Origin: Acidobacteriota bacterium
GTDB taxonomy: Bacteria > Acidobacteriota > Vicinamibacteria > Vicinamibacterales > CAVVIG01
Length of the DNA: 64,000 bases
Direction: 5' to 3'
Assembly: GCA_018268955.1 (NCBI GenBank)
Contig: JAFDVO010000004.1
Coordinates: 124,001-188,000, forward strand
Of this stretch, positions 8,806-18,323 are shown piece by piece. The notes under the pieces are model-generated. The model ran no database searches, was not told the origin of the DNA, and worked only from the letters and a program-made list of their open reading frames with translations. Every line of letters starts with the position of its first letter. The stretch's first letter is position 1. Position numbers and translations under genes: made by a program.

Positions 8806-10869
8806 TTAGCGCGGCAATCTGAAGGCGAGCCGCTGACGGTAGCCGTCGCGGCGAGCGGCGATGGCTGATGCATCAGCGGGCTTCAATGCCAGCGCGGCAT
8901 TCGCGGTGTCGACGGCACGGTCGAAGTCGTCGTTCGCCGCCTGCGCCGCAGCCAGGACATCCAGCGCGCCGGCATCCTTTCTCATCGTCAGCGACACCGC
9001 CCGCTCGGCCAGCCTGATGGCGAGGCCCGGATCGCGCAGCGCGTCCAGCGGTGAGGCGGCCAGCAGCCACGCGAGGTCGACGAGCGGACCTGGCGAGTCG
9101 GGCGCCAATTCGACAGCCTTCTTCAGGTGCGCGATGGCGTCCGGCTGCTTGCCCAGCCTGAGCGACGCAATGCCCGCGTTGTAGTGCGCCTGCGCATTCG
9201 AGGGATCGAGACGAAGGGCCTCAGCGAGGTGCGTGAGCGCCTCCTGGGCCTTGCCGGTGCTGAGCAGGATGCTCGCAAGGTTGTTGTGCGCCTGCGGGTA
9301 GTCCTTGCGGATGGCCAGCGCGCGCTGGTACTCGAGGACGGCCGAGTCGTAGTCACCGGCTACCGTCAGCGCGGTCCCGAGGTTGAAGTGCGCGGGGGCC
9401 GACTCGGGCTCGAGGTGCGCGGCGGCCCGAAAATGCCTGACCGCGTCCTGCGGCTTCTTCAACTCGAGGTAGAGCGCGGCGAGCGTGGTGTGCAGCGGCG
9501 CACTGTCGGGTTCCGACTCGAGCCATCGCTCGTATCCGATGGTGTCCTCGGTCATCACCTTCGTGCCGAACTGATCGTTCAGGAGCGCGAGATCCCGATC
9601 GGTGCGCGTCAGCACCTGAATCCAGAGGTCGCCCATCTCGTCCGACGACCGCTGCCCCCAGTAGACCCGCCGCGGCGGCTGGTCCGGGTTGCGGGGATTC
9701 TCCGGTGAGTTGTCGTAGGTGTAGCGCATCTGGAGCCGCGTTCCCTTCGGCAGCCAGAACGGCGTGACGTAGCGATACACGTGCTGCCAGCGGAAGTCCC
9801 AGCGCCGGATGTGGATCAGCGGCCGCACGGATCCGTCAGGGAGGTTGGCGAAGCCGACGATCTCCTTCGCGCGGTAGTGCGCGTGCGGCTGCACCGCCTG
9901 CACCTCGACGTCCACCGGCGTGACGAAGGAGTCGGTGATGACGTACTCCTTCTCACCAGGCGGGATGTCGATGCTCTGTCGGCCGAGACGCAGCATCGCG
10001 GGCGTCCGCTCGGGCGGATCGCTGGTGAAGTAGAAGCCGACCGATGCCTGGACCGGCTCCTCCCGTCCGCTCGGCTGCATGTGCAGTTCCACGACGAGAT
10101 CGGTGTTCGGCTCGAGGCGCCACGCGAGGCCTTTCGGCAGGAGCGGCGGCACCTGGCCTGGCGTCCACCCGAGGAAATGCCCGTCCGGGTACACGGCGGA
10201 GTTTGCGATGAGCCCCGAGTAGCCCGGGCCCGGCTCGGCCTCGTCGAACTTCCTCGAGGCGTCGGTGTGGTCGATCCGGATGTTCGCGTGGTGCACGACG
10301 CGCGGGTTGCCCGGCTTGAACTCCATCCCGCGCACGTACTTCATCACGCTGACCGGCAGCTTGATGACGAACACGCGGAAGCTGTCTGTACCGTCGGCTT
10401 GAAGTGTGTAAGGGGGCGTGGTGACGATCAGGTCCGGCTTCCCGAGTTGCCAGCCCTCCGTCCACTCTGGCGGAACCGGGGTGAGGGCGCGGTCCCCCTC
10501 GGGGGCGCCGTCCGCCTGCCAGCGCTGGAAGAGGTCGACCTCCTCAGGCGTGAGCCGGGGCTGGCCAACGAACTCCCCACCGTAGTCACCGTCCGCCTGC
10601 CATGGAGGCATGACTCCCGACCGGGTCAGCAGCGCCATTTGCGTCGCGTGGCCGCGCGCACTCGCATACGTCAGCAGGCTGAATGGGGCTGCCCCACCAG
10701 GCCGATGGCAGACCCCGCACTTCGCATGGACGATCGGTGCGATGTCCTTCGCGAACGTCACTGGGGACTGCGCAAGGGACGGCGTCACGCGCAGCATGCA
10801 CGCGAGCAGGGCCAGCAGGATGGCTGCGTGCTTCGTCCTCGCCGAGCCGCCGCGGTGCACGGCAGTCAT
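8806..10869 (-). CDS. Cytochrome c - copper type II (PHM-like) monooxygenase - TPR fusion protein (paralog A)
   Basis: A 687-residue exported protein with a signal peptide (about 1-34). A c-type heme domain follows, with Cys51-x2-Cys54-His55 and a candidate axial Met in VMPPW. The two-lobed region at about 140-425 has a ligand pattern matching PHM/dopamine-hydroxylase copper sites: His193-His194 (VVHHAN), His263 (ELHMQP), His329-x-His331 (PHAHY) and Met412 (DEMGDLW). TPR repeats run from about 440 to 660. In PHM the two coppers hydroxylate a C-H bond with reductant and O2; here the fused heme could deliver electrons (inference). The ATG overlaps the stop of the redoxin gene (ATGA), implying coupled translation. 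Substrate unknown. Confidence 0.85.
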   Translation of the reverse strand: MTAVHRGGSARTKHAAILLALLACMLRVTPSLAQSPVTFAKDIAPIVHAKCGVCHRPGGAAPFSLLTYASARGHATQMALLTRSGVMPPWQADGDYGGEFVGQPRLTPEEVDLFQRWQADGAPEGDRALTPVPPEWTEGWQLGKPDLIVTTPPYTLQADGTDSFRVFVIKLPVSVMKYVRGMEFKPGNPRVVHHANIRIDHTDASRKFDEAEPGPGYSGLIANSAVYPDGHFLGWTPGQVPPLLPKGLAWRLEPNTDLVVELHMQPSGREEPVQASVGFYFTSDPPERTPAMLRLGRQSIDIPPGEKEYVITDSFVTPVDVEVQAVQPHAHYRAKEIVGFANLPDGSVRPLIHIRRWDFRWQHVYRYVTPFWLPKGTRLQMRYTYDNSPENPRNPDQPPRRVYWGQRSSDEMGDLWIQVLTRTDRDLALLNDQFGTKVMTEDTIGYERWLESEPDSAPLHTTLAALYLELKKPQDAVRHFRAAAHLEPESAPAHFNLGTALTVAGDYDSAVLEYQRALAIRKDYPQAHNNLASILLSTGKAQEALTHLAEALRLDPSNAQAHYNAGIASLRLGKQPDAIAHLKKAVELAPDSPGPLVDLAWLLAASPLDALRDPGLAIRLAERAVSLTMRKDAGALDVLAAAQAANDDFDRAVDTANAALALKPADASAIAARRDGYRQRLAFRLPR

Positions 10870-11462
10870 TGCACGAAGTCCGCGATGAAGCAGCCAACGG
10901 CCGGAGCCGAGTCGGCCGCGGGCTTCCCTCCCGCGAGCACCGCGGTGAGCGCCTCGAAGAGATCGCGGCGGGTGGCAGCGGGACGCTCCACGCCGAGGCT
11001 CACGAATCGATCGTCGATGCGGCCGTGGTACACGAGTGTTCGCTGCCGATCGAACAGCGCCGCTTCCGGCGTGATGGTCACCCTGGCCAGCTTCACCAGG
11101 TCGTGGTGCGGATCGAGCAGCGCATGCACCGGATACGAATATGCCTTCAGGTGCTCGCGTACGGCGTCAGCCGAATCGGCGGGGTTGGGGTAGACAAGCC
11201 AGAACGCGACGTTCTTCGGCGCAAACGCCGAGTGCAGGCGCTGCACTTCAGGCGCGTAGCGGTTCGAGACCGGACAATCGATGCTGGCGAAGAGGAACAG
11301 GATGGCGGCGCTGTTCTCCGCCGCCAGGAACGGGTCGACCACCCGACCATCCACGTCGCGCAGCGGCACGCTCGGACCCGCCGCCCGCAGCGACACATTC
11401 CCGCGCACGCCGAGCAGCACGAGGCCCGCGCACACCAGCACGAACGCGGCTCTTCGAGACAT
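10866..11462 (-). CDS. Redoxin (AhpC/TSA-like thioredoxin-fold) protein
   Basis: A 198-residue exported thioredoxin-fold protein. The start at 11462 (MSRRAAF) is chosen because it gives a clean signal peptide; longer frames run into intergenic repeats. A single peroxidatic-type cysteine sits in FASIDCPVSNRYAPE, and a second cysteine lies near the end (AVGCFIADF). There is no CxxC. Similar redoxins occur beside cytochrome/copper-monooxygenase proteins in Acidobacteriota and Planctomycetota. The 4-nt overlap with the downstream copper-oxygenase gene suggests it reduces or protects that enzyme or helps deliver copper; this role is inference. Confidence 0.78.
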   Translation of the reverse strand: MSRRAAFVLVCAGLVLLGVRGNVSLRAAGPSVPLRDVDGRVVDPFLAAENSAAILFLFASIDCPVSNRYAPEVQRLHSAFAPKNVAFWLVYPNPADSADAVREHLKAYSYPVHALLDPHHDLVKLARVTITPEAALFDRQRTLVYHGRIDDRFVSLGVERPAATRRDLFEALTAVLAGGKPAADSAPAVGCFIADFVQ

Positions 11463-11529
11463 CAGCGCGATTGTAACTCCCCGCCGAACCGCTCTACCCA
11501 CCCATGTCCACAACGGCGCCCCAGCAGCA

Positions 11530-11698
11530 CAGAATGCAGGAATGCAGGAATGCAGGAATACAGGAATGCGGGGACGCAGGAACGCAAGAGCGCAGGAACC
11601 CAAACCGCTGACATGCATCAATGCCGAAGCGTTTGAGCGTCTTGGCGTTTACGCGTTTTTGCGTTTAGCGTTTTCGCGTTTTCGCATTTCGCGTTTTA
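11530..11698. repeat. Intergenic GCAGGAAT and GCGTTT(T/A) short repeats
   Basis: Two repeat types are stacked: tandem octamers GCAGGAAT around 11531-11570, then GCGTTTT/GCGTTTA words around 11630-11698. The second type reaches the last codons of the next minus-strand gene. The octamer recurs at 42.29 kb and the GCGTTT word at 23.82 and 37.95 kb. Confidence 0.7.
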
Positions 11699-13924
11699 CC
11701 GCTCCCACCCGCCGCCCTGCACGTCCGCGTCGCCGCGAGTGGCCGATCGGTACACGTCGAGCCGCTGGCGGATCTCGGCAGCGAGGCGGTCGTTCTTCAC
11801 GGCGAGGGCACGTTGGAGCGCGAGCTGGGCCGTGCGAGCGGCGAGCTCGATGCGCCCGGCGGCTGCATAGGCCGCGGCCAGCACGTCGAGCGCGGCTGGG
11901 TTCGACTGCCGCTCGGCCCCGCTGGTGCGTTCCGCAATGCGGGTCGCCTCGCGCGCGTCGAGCACCTCGGCGTTCGTGGCCAGGACCCAGGCGAGGTCCA
12001 GGGCGAACACCACGCTCTCAGGTCGCAGTTGCAGCGCACGACGCCAGGCCCGTACTGCCTCGCGTGCCTGCCCGCCCGCGATGAACGCGCGACCGAGGTT
12101 GTAGAGCGCGTCGGGGTGATCCGGCCGCGTCCGCAGCGCAGCCTGGAACTCGGCGAGCGCACCCGCACGGTCGCCCTGGGCGAGACGCACGCGTCCGAGG
12201 TTGTTGTGCGCCCCCACGTGAGCCGACCGGGACGCGAGCGCCGCCCGGTAGTGTGCCTCGGCGTCGGCCGACCGTCCGACGAGCTCCAGCGCGATGCCAA
12301 GGTTGTTGTGCGCTTCGGCGTAGTCCGGCCGCAGCGCGATCGCGCGCTCGAACCGTGCAATCGCCTCGTCCACGCGCTGCTGTCCCATGGCGACGACCCC
12401 GAGGTTGTAGTGCCCCATCGGGAGCGACGGGTCCGCCTGCACGGCACGCTCGAACTGCACGACCGCCTCCGCTGCCCGACCCACCTGCACGTAGGCCACC
12501 CCCAGCGCGATCCGCGTGGCTGCGTCGGCGGGTTGGTCCGCCAGCCGCTTCTCTTCGCCGGCAATGTCGGCGTCGATGTTCTTGCGCGTCACCATGGCCC
12601 TGAGCGTGCCGGCGTCCGTATCGCGCACGGGGACGACCTGCAGGAGCAGCTCGCCCATCTCATCGCTCGTCTCTGAACCGAAGCGCACGCGGCGCGGCGG
12701 CGCCGACGGGTTGTGTGGATTGCGCGCGGAGTTGTCGTACCGGTAGCGCATCTCGATCGTCGTGCCGCGTCGGAGCAGCACCGGTTCGGTCCACGCATAC
12801 TCGTCCTGCCAGTTGAAGTTCCACTCCGGGATCCTGAGGAGCGTCCGCACGCCGCCGGTGGGAAGCGTCGCCTCCACCTGCATGCTCGACGCGAGGTAGT
12901 GCGCGTGAGGCGAGATGCTGAACGCGCGCACGTCCACCGGGAGCGTCAGGCGGTCCACGACCTCGTAAGCGGCGTCTCCCGCCGGAATGTCAATCGTCTT
13001 GGACCCGAGGCGCAGCACGATGGGGATCCTCTCCGGTGGCGCATCCGTGAAGTACAGGCCGATCGAGGGCTGTACGCCTTCTGCACGTCCGGTCGGCTTC
13101 AGGTGAAGCTGCACAACGAGGTCGGTCCCGGGCTCCAGTGACCATGGAAAGCGTTCGGGGGTCACGCGCTTGCCAGGCGCCCAGCCCAGGAAGTGCCCTT
13201 CGGGAAACCGCGCACCCGGTACGTCCATCCCGCCAAAACCCGGTCCCGGCTCGCGCTCGTCGAGTCGACGCACGTCGCCGCTGTCATCGAGCAGCATGCG
13301 TGCGTGATGCACCAGGCGCGCATTGCCCGCCCGGAACTCGAGGGCACGCACGAAGCGCCGGTCCTCGAGAGGAATGCGAAGGACGAAGTTCCGAAAGACA
13401 TCGGGCCCGTCGGCCGGCACCTCGAACGGCTCCGGGAGGCTGACGACGAGGTCGGGCGTTCCGAGCTGCCAGCCCGCGCTGAACGGCGGGGTCGGACGCG
13501 CATCACCACTGTCCCCTTCCAGCAGTCCGTCATCCACCCAGCGGGTGAGCGTCTGGATCTCCTCCGGCAGCAGCCGCCTGTCGCCTTCGAACTCGTCCCG
13601 CTCACCGTCGGGCGGCCACGGCGGCATCACGTGGGTGGAAACCGCCGTCGCGATCAGCCGCGCGCGCTGTCGGGCGTCCGCATACGTCAGCAGGCCGAAC
13701 GGGGCCGCGCCGCCGGGCCGGTGGCAGGTCGCACACTTGTCGAAGAGGATGGGAGCAACGTCGCGATGGAAGGTGGTCGGCGCCGCCGATCGGACGGGCG
13801 CCTGCGCTGACACTCCGCGTGCGGCGCAGACGACGAGCGCCACGCCAACGCACGTCGCGATGGCGATCGCACGGGCCCGCGTCGATGTGCTGGTTGCCTG
13901 GGAATGGACCGTCGAACGCACCAC
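11696..13924 (-). CDS. Cytochrome c - copper type II (PHM-like) monooxygenase - TPR fusion protein (paralog B)
   Basis: A 742-residue exported protein with a GTG start and signal peptide (about 1-41). The heme site is Cys64-x2-Cys67-His68 with VMPPW. The copper-ligand pattern is His206-His207 (LVHHAR), His274 (QLHLKP), His340-x-His342 (PHAHY) and Met423 (DEMGEL). TPR units fill about 435-700 and are more numerous than in the other two copies. The upstream gene on the same strand encodes paralog C, 68 bp away, so the two may be co-transcribed. All catalytic-type residues are kept, so a functional monooxygenase is plausible. Confidence 0.83.
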   Translation of the reverse strand: MVRSTVHSQATSTSTRARAIAIATCVGVALVVCAARGVSAQAPVRSAAPTTFHRDVAPILFDKCATCHRPGGAAPFGLLTYADARQRARLIATAVSTHVMPPWPPDGERDEFEGDRRLLPEEIQTLTRWVDDGLLEGDSGDARPTPPFSAGWQLGTPDLVVSLPEPFEVPADGPDVFRNFVLRIPLEDRRFVRALEFRAGNARLVHHARMLLDDSGDVRRLDEREPGPGFGGMDVPGARFPEGHFLGWAPGKRVTPERFPWSLEPGTDLVVQLHLKPTGRAEGVQPSIGLYFTDAPPERIPIVLRLGSKTIDIPAGDAAYEVVDRLTLPVDVRAFSISPHAHYLASSMQVEATLPTGGVRTLLRIPEWNFNWQDEYAWTEPVLLRRGTTIEMRYRYDNSARNPHNPSAPPRRVRFGSETSDEMGELLLQVVPVRDTDAGTLRAMVTRKNIDADIAGEEKRLADQPADAATRIALGVAYVQVGRAAEAVVQFERAVQADPSLPMGHYNLGVVAMGQQRVDEAIARFERAIALRPDYAEAHNNLGIALELVGRSADAEAHYRAALASRSAHVGAHNNLGRVRLAQGDRAGALAEFQAALRTRPDHPDALYNLGRAFIAGGQAREAVRAWRRALQLRPESVVFALDLAWVLATNAEVLDAREATRIAERTSGAERQSNPAALDVLAAAYAAAGRIELAARTAQLALQRALAVKNDRLAAEIRQRLDVYRSATRGDADVQGGGWER

Positions 13925-13992
13925 GCCGTTATCTGCCCGTGAAGCCCGTCACGTGGAGGAATACGACGCCGGGACGGCTGGCGTTTCGCGGC

Positions 13993-16032
13993 TCAGCGGA
14001 CGACGGGCGTGTGCTGCCGGTACAGCTGGAGGCGTTCGCGGATCTCGTTGGCGAGCAGCGCCTGCCCTGACGCGTCAGCCACCTGGGCACCGACCGTCGC
14101 CACCCTGATCGCGTTCTCGAACTCACCAAGGGCCGCATAGGCCGCCGCCACCGCATCGAAGGCCTGGGGGTCCGCGCCGCGACTGAGCTGGCGCGCGCGG
14201 TCGGCCAGTGCGATCGCCTGCCCTGGCCGACGCAGGGCGGGGTCAGCGGCCGTTGCACGGATCCACGCGAGTCCTGTGAGCGCAGCGACCGACTCCGGCT
14301 GAACGCGGAGCGCCTGCTCGAAGGCGTCCGCGGCGTCAGCGGGCCGTCCCTGAATCAGCAGCAGCCGTCCCAGGTTGCTGCGCGCCTCGGCATTCTCGGG
14401 CCGCAGTTCCACCGCCTTGCGGTAGTGCGCAGCCGCCTCGTCAAGGCGACCGGCCACGTGGAGCATCGCGCCAAGGTTGTTGTGGGCCTCGGCATGGTTC
14501 GGATCCAGCCGCACGGCCGCTTCGTATTCGCGTGTGGCTTCCGGATACTGCCGCAGCATCGAGAGCGCGATGCCGTAGTTGTAGTGCGTCGGGGCCGAAT
14601 CGCTGTTCAGCCTGAGCGATTCACGGAAGTGCGGAACCGCCTCCTGGGGACGTCCATCCTGCAGGTACAGCATCGCCACCGCATCGTGCCGCAGCGGGTT
14701 CTTCGGATCGCCCTGCAGCACCCGCGTGTAGGCCGCAATGTCCTCCCCGCGGGTCTTCTTCGCGATGTCGGCGGCCAGCAGGCCGGTATCCTCGACGCGC
14801 ACGGGCACCAGCTGCACCCAGAGGTCGCCCATCTCGTCCGTCGTGTTCTGGCCCCAGACGATCCGCTGCGGCGGCTGGAAGGGGTTGCGGGCGTTCGTCG
14901 CCGAGTTGTCGTACGTGAAGCGCATCCGGATGACGCTCCCCTTCGGCAGCAGCACCGGCGACGCGAAGCGGTAGACGTCCTGCCAGCGGAAGTCCCAGTC
15001 ACGGATCTCGATGAGCGGACGCGTCGTGCCGTCGGGCAGCTGTGCCTCGGCGAACATCTCGCGTCCGAGATTGTGCGCATGCGGCTGCAACCCCAGCACG
15101 CGCGCGTCCACTGGTAGCGTGTAGCTGTCGCGGATCTCGTAGGCCCGCTCGCCTGGCGCGATGTCGATCGTCTCGCTACCCATGCGCAGGCCGACGGGCG
15201 TCTGCACCGGCGGCGTGTCGGTGAAGAAGAAGCCGACGCTCACCCGGATCGGCTCGGGCTTGCCTGTCGGCTGCAGGTGCAACTGCACGATGAGATCGCT
15301 GCCCGGTTCGAGCCGCCACGGCATGCCCTCAGGTGAGGGCCGCGGCTGCTGCCCCGGCGTCCACCCGAGCAGGTACCCCGGCGGGTACGCGGCGTCCTGC
15401 ACCATGCCGCCCACGTAGCCAGGCTCCGGATCCGCAGCGTCGAGGCGACGCGAGGACCGGGTGTGGTCGACGCCTATGTTGGCGTGGTGGACACCACGCC
15501 CATTGCCCGCCCTGAACTCCATAGCGGTCACGTAGCGGGTGGCGGTGGTCGGAATGGGCAGGACGAACGTGCGGAAGAGGTCCGGGCCGTCAGGCCTGAG
15601 CGTGTACGCCTCGGGCATGGTGACCACGACATCCGGCACGCCGAGTTGCCAGCCGTCGGCGAACACCGGCATCGGCGGCAGGTCCTTCGGATCGCCCTCG
15701 GGCCCGCCCTGCGCGACCCAGTCCTGAATGACCTGGATCTGGGCGTCCGTCAACGAGCGGTCGTCAAGGAAGAGCCCGTGCTCGTTCACCGGTTTCCACG
15801 GCGGCATCACGCGACGCTTCGTCGCATCGGCGATCAGCGTCATGCGCTGACGTGCGTCTCGATAGGTCTGGAGCGGGAACGGTCCGATTTCACCGGGCCG
15901 ATGGCAGCCGGTGCAGTGCGCGAACACGATCGGTGCCACGTCACGCGCGTAGGTGACGGGGCCGGCCGCGTAAAGCGGCGACGCCACACCAAGCGCGACG
16001 AGCAGCACGCACAGCGCCCGGAACATGCTCAC
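13993..16032 (-). CDS. Cytochrome c - copper type II (PHM-like) monooxygenase - TPR fusion protein (paralog C)
   Basis: A 679-residue exported protein with a signal peptide (about 1-23). The GTG start at 16032 could instead be the ATG two codons later. The heme site is Cys40-x2-Cys43-His44 with VMPPW. Copper ligands by pattern are His182-His183 (GVHHAN), His252 (QLHLQP), His318-x-His320 (PHAHN) and Met401 (DEMGDLW). TPRs run from about 430 to 650. Its start is only 38 bp from the divergent glycosyltransferase gene at 16071, so a compact divergent promoter must lie in that gap. Confidence 0.83.
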   Translation of the reverse strand: MSMFRALCVLLVALGVASPLYAAGPVTYARDVAPIVFAHCTGCHRPGEIGPFPLQTYRDARQRMTLIADATKRRVMPPWKPVNEHGLFLDDRSLTDAQIQVIQDWVAQGGPEGDPKDLPPMPVFADGWQLGVPDVVVTMPEAYTLRPDGPDLFRTFVLPIPTTATRYVTAMEFRAGNGRGVHHANIGVDHTRSSRRLDAADPEPGYVGGMVQDAAYPPGYLLGWTPGQQPRPSPEGMPWRLEPGSDLIVQLHLQPTGKPEPIRVSVGFFFTDTPPVQTPVGLRMGSETIDIAPGERAYEIRDSYTLPVDARVLGLQPHAHNLGREMFAEAQLPDGTTRPLIEIRDWDFRWQDVYRFASPVLLPKGSVIRMRFTYDNSATNARNPFQPPQRIVWGQNTTDEMGDLWVQLVPVRVEDTGLLAADIAKKTRGEDIAAYTRVLQGDPKNPLRHDAVAMLYLQDGRPQEAVPHFRESLRLNSDSAPTHYNYGIALSMLRQYPEATREYEAAVRLDPNHAEAHNNLGAMLHVAGRLDEAAAHYRKAVELRPENAEARSNLGRLLLIQGRPADAADAFEQALRVQPESVAALTGLAWIRATAADPALRRPGQAIALADRARQLSRGADPQAFDAVAAAYAALGEFENAIRVATVGAQVADASGQALLANEIRERLQLYRQHTPVVR

Positions 16033-16070
16033 AGGGGGGACTCGGCACTATCATACTTGGTCTCCCTGAC

Positions 16071-18323
16071 ATGACCCGGGCCGGCAGGACGCATTCACTT
16101 CCCAACAACGCCGCACCGCTCCTCGTGCGGGACGACAACGGTGTCCTCCGCTCGGTTGGGCTCATCTTCGCTGCCGCCCTGCTCGTCAGGCTGCTGCATG
16201 TCTGGCTGCTCAGCCGTTCGCCGTACTTCGACACGCTGCTGGGCGATGCTCGCGGATATGACGAATGGGCGCGCCGGCTCGCGGCGGGCGACTGGATCGG
16301 CACGGACGTCTTCTATCAGGCGCCGCTCTACCCCTACTTCCTCGGCGTCCTCTACAAGCTGTTCGGGCACAGCCTCTGGGCCGTGCGCGTCGTGCAGGCG
16401 CTCCTCGGCGCCGGCTCCTGTGCCCTGCTCGCGCTCGCGGGCCAGCGGTTCTTCTCGCGAACGGTCGGGTTGCTGGCGGGCTTCTCGCTCGCCTTCTACG
16501 CACCGGCGATCTTCTTCGATGCGCTGCTCCAGAAGTCGGTCCTCGACCTCTTCTTCCTGACGCTCTCGCTGTGGTGCATCGGCCGGCTCGTCGACAATCG
16601 GTCCGCGCGCGGCTCCTGGCTCGGCCTCGGGCTTGCGATGGGTGGCCTGAGCCTCACACGCGAGAACGCCCTGGTCTTCATCGCCGTGATCGTGATCTGG
16701 GCGCTGACGGCGACGAACGTGTCGCCGGGAAGGTCGGGAGGGCCAGGACCGGCAGGGGCCGATCGTTCTCGGGAGCAGCATTCACTCGTCGGCCTGGGCG
16801 CCTTCGTGCTCGGGCTCGCGCTCGTGCTCCTGCCGGTCGCCGTGCGGAACTACGCCGTCGGCGGCGGGTTCTACCTGACGACGTCGCAGTTCGGCCCGAA
16901 CTTCTACATCGGCAACAACCCGCAGGCGGACGGCACGTATGCCTCGCTGCGCTTCGGCCGTGGTGCGCCGGAGTACGAGCGGACCGACGCGACCGAACTG
17001 GCGGAGCATGCGCTCGGAAGGCAGCTGTCGCCAGCGGAGGTCTCCGGCTACTGGACCGATCAGGCGCTCACCTTCATCACGAAGCAGCCCGGTGCCTGGC
17101 TCACGCTGGTCGGCCGCAAGGTGCTGCTCCTCGTGAACCGGTCGGAAATGCTCGACACCGAAGCGCAGGAGAGCCATGCGGAATGGTCGTGGCCGCTGCG
17201 CATCGGCCGCTGGGTCGGCCACTTCGGCCTTCTCGTTCCACTTGCTGTCGTCGGCCTGATCGTCTCGTGGCCCGCGAGGCGACGCCTCAGCGTGCTCTAC
17301 CTGATGCTCACGGCATACGCGGCGAGCGTCGTCCTCTTCTACGTCTTCGCGCGTTACCGATTCCCGCTGGTTCCGCTGCTGCTCCTCTTCGCTGCGGCAG
17401 GAGTCGCGGCGCTCCCGGAGTGGATTCGAACGCACGCGGCCCGGCCACGGATCACCCTCGCCATCGTCGTGGTCGGCGCCGCGACGCTTGCCAACTGGCC
17501 GCTGCTCTCGCCGCCCCTGATGATGGCGATCACCGAGACGAACCTGGCCAGCGCGCTCCAGACCGAAGGCAAGGTCCAGCAGGCGGCCGAGCATTACGCG
17601 CGTGCCATCGAACTCCAGCCCGACTACGCGCCGGCGTATAACAACCTCGGCGTGCTCCAGCGCTCCATGGGCCGCGCGGACGATGCGATTGCGACCTATC
17701 GACGCGCGCTGTCGCTGAAGGGCAACTACCCGGACGCACACTACAACCTCGCCAACGCGCTGCTCGAGAAGGGGCAGCCTCAGGAAGCGGCGGAGCATTT
17801 CACGATCGCGCTCCGATCCATTCCCGACTCCGCAGGCGTCGCCAACAACCTCGGCGTCGCGCTGGCCGGGCAGAACCGTCAGCAGGACGCGCTCGCAGCG
17901 TTCAGGTCCGCCACAGCTGCCGAACCCCGCTCGGCCCTTGCCCACCGCAACCTGGCGGACGCCCTGTCAGCGGCCGGACATCTCGATGAGGCGTTCGCCG
18001 AGTACCGGACGGCGATGTCACTCGATCCGCAGGATCCGTCCGCCCCGTACAACCTTGGCGTCGCGCTGCTCGAGGCGCAGCGCATTCCGGACGCGATTGC
18101 CGCGCTGCGCACGGCGGTTCGGCTCGCGCCGCAGTCGGTGGACGCACACAACAACCTGGGCATCGCGCTGGGGTCGTCGGGCGATCTCGATGGGGCCATC
18201 GCTGAATTCCAGCGCGCACTGGCCATCGACAGCACGTCCGCCGAGGCTCGCCAGAACCTCGAGATGGCGCAGGCCGCGCGTGCGCAGGGCTCGCGTGCGC
18301 AGGGCGCGGGACGGCGGCCGTGA
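16071..18323 (+). CDS. GT39-type membrane glycosyltransferase with C-terminal TPR domain
   Basis: A 750-residue inner-membrane protein. Residues about 25-500 form roughly ten hydrophobic helices resembling the ArnT/PMT-type (GT-C) glycosyltransferases, with an acidic first periplasmic loop (GDARGYDEWA) as in their catalytic site and FARYRFPLVPLLLL near the end. Residues 510-740 are six or so TPR units (YNNLGVLQ, HYNLANALL, HNNLGIALG). GT-C enzymes transfer a sugar from a polyprenyl-phosphate donor. The stop overlaps the next start by 4 nt, so both proteins are probably made together. The acceptor (protein or lipid) is unknown. Confidence 0.8.
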   Translation: MTRAGRTHSLPNNAAPLLVRDDNGVLRSVGLIFAAALLVRLLHVWLLSRSPYFDTLLGDARGYDEWARRLAAGDWIGTDVFYQAPLYPYFLGVLYKLFGHSLWAVRVVQALLGAGSCALLALAGQRFFSRTVGLLAGFSLAFYAPAIFFDALLQKSVLDLFFLTLSLWCIGRLVDNRSARGSWLGLGLAMGGLSLTRENALVFIAVIVIWALTATNVSPGRSGGPGPAGADRSREQHSLVGLGAFVLGLALVLLPVAVRNYAVGGGFYLTTSQFGPNFYIGNNPQADGTYASLRFGRGAPEYERTDATELAEHALGRQLSPAEVSGYWTDQALTFITKQPGAWLTLVGRKVLLLVNRSEMLDTEAQESHAEWSWPLRIGRWVGHFGLLVPLAVVGLIVSWPARRRLSVLYLMLTAYAASVVLFYVFARYRFPLVPLLLLFAAAGVAALPEWIRTHAARPRITLAIVVVGAATLANWPLLSPPLMMAITETNLASALQTEGKVQQAAEHYARAIELQPDYAPAYNNLGVLQRSMGRADDAIATYRRALSLKGNYPDAHYNLANALLEKGQPQEAAEHFTIALRSIPDSAGVANNLGVALAGQNRQQDALAAFRSATAAEPRSALAHRNLADALSAAGHLDEAFAEYRTAMSLDPQDPSAPYNLGVALLEAQRIPDAIAALRTAVRLAPQSVDAHNNLGIALGSSGDLDGAIAEFQRALAIDSTSAEARQNLEMAQAARAQGSRAQGAGRRP

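Noticed and set aside
17400-17440. Reverse-strand tRNA-like GGATTCGAAC
   Set aside because: It lies inside the GT39-TPR coding sequence and has no cloverleaf around it.
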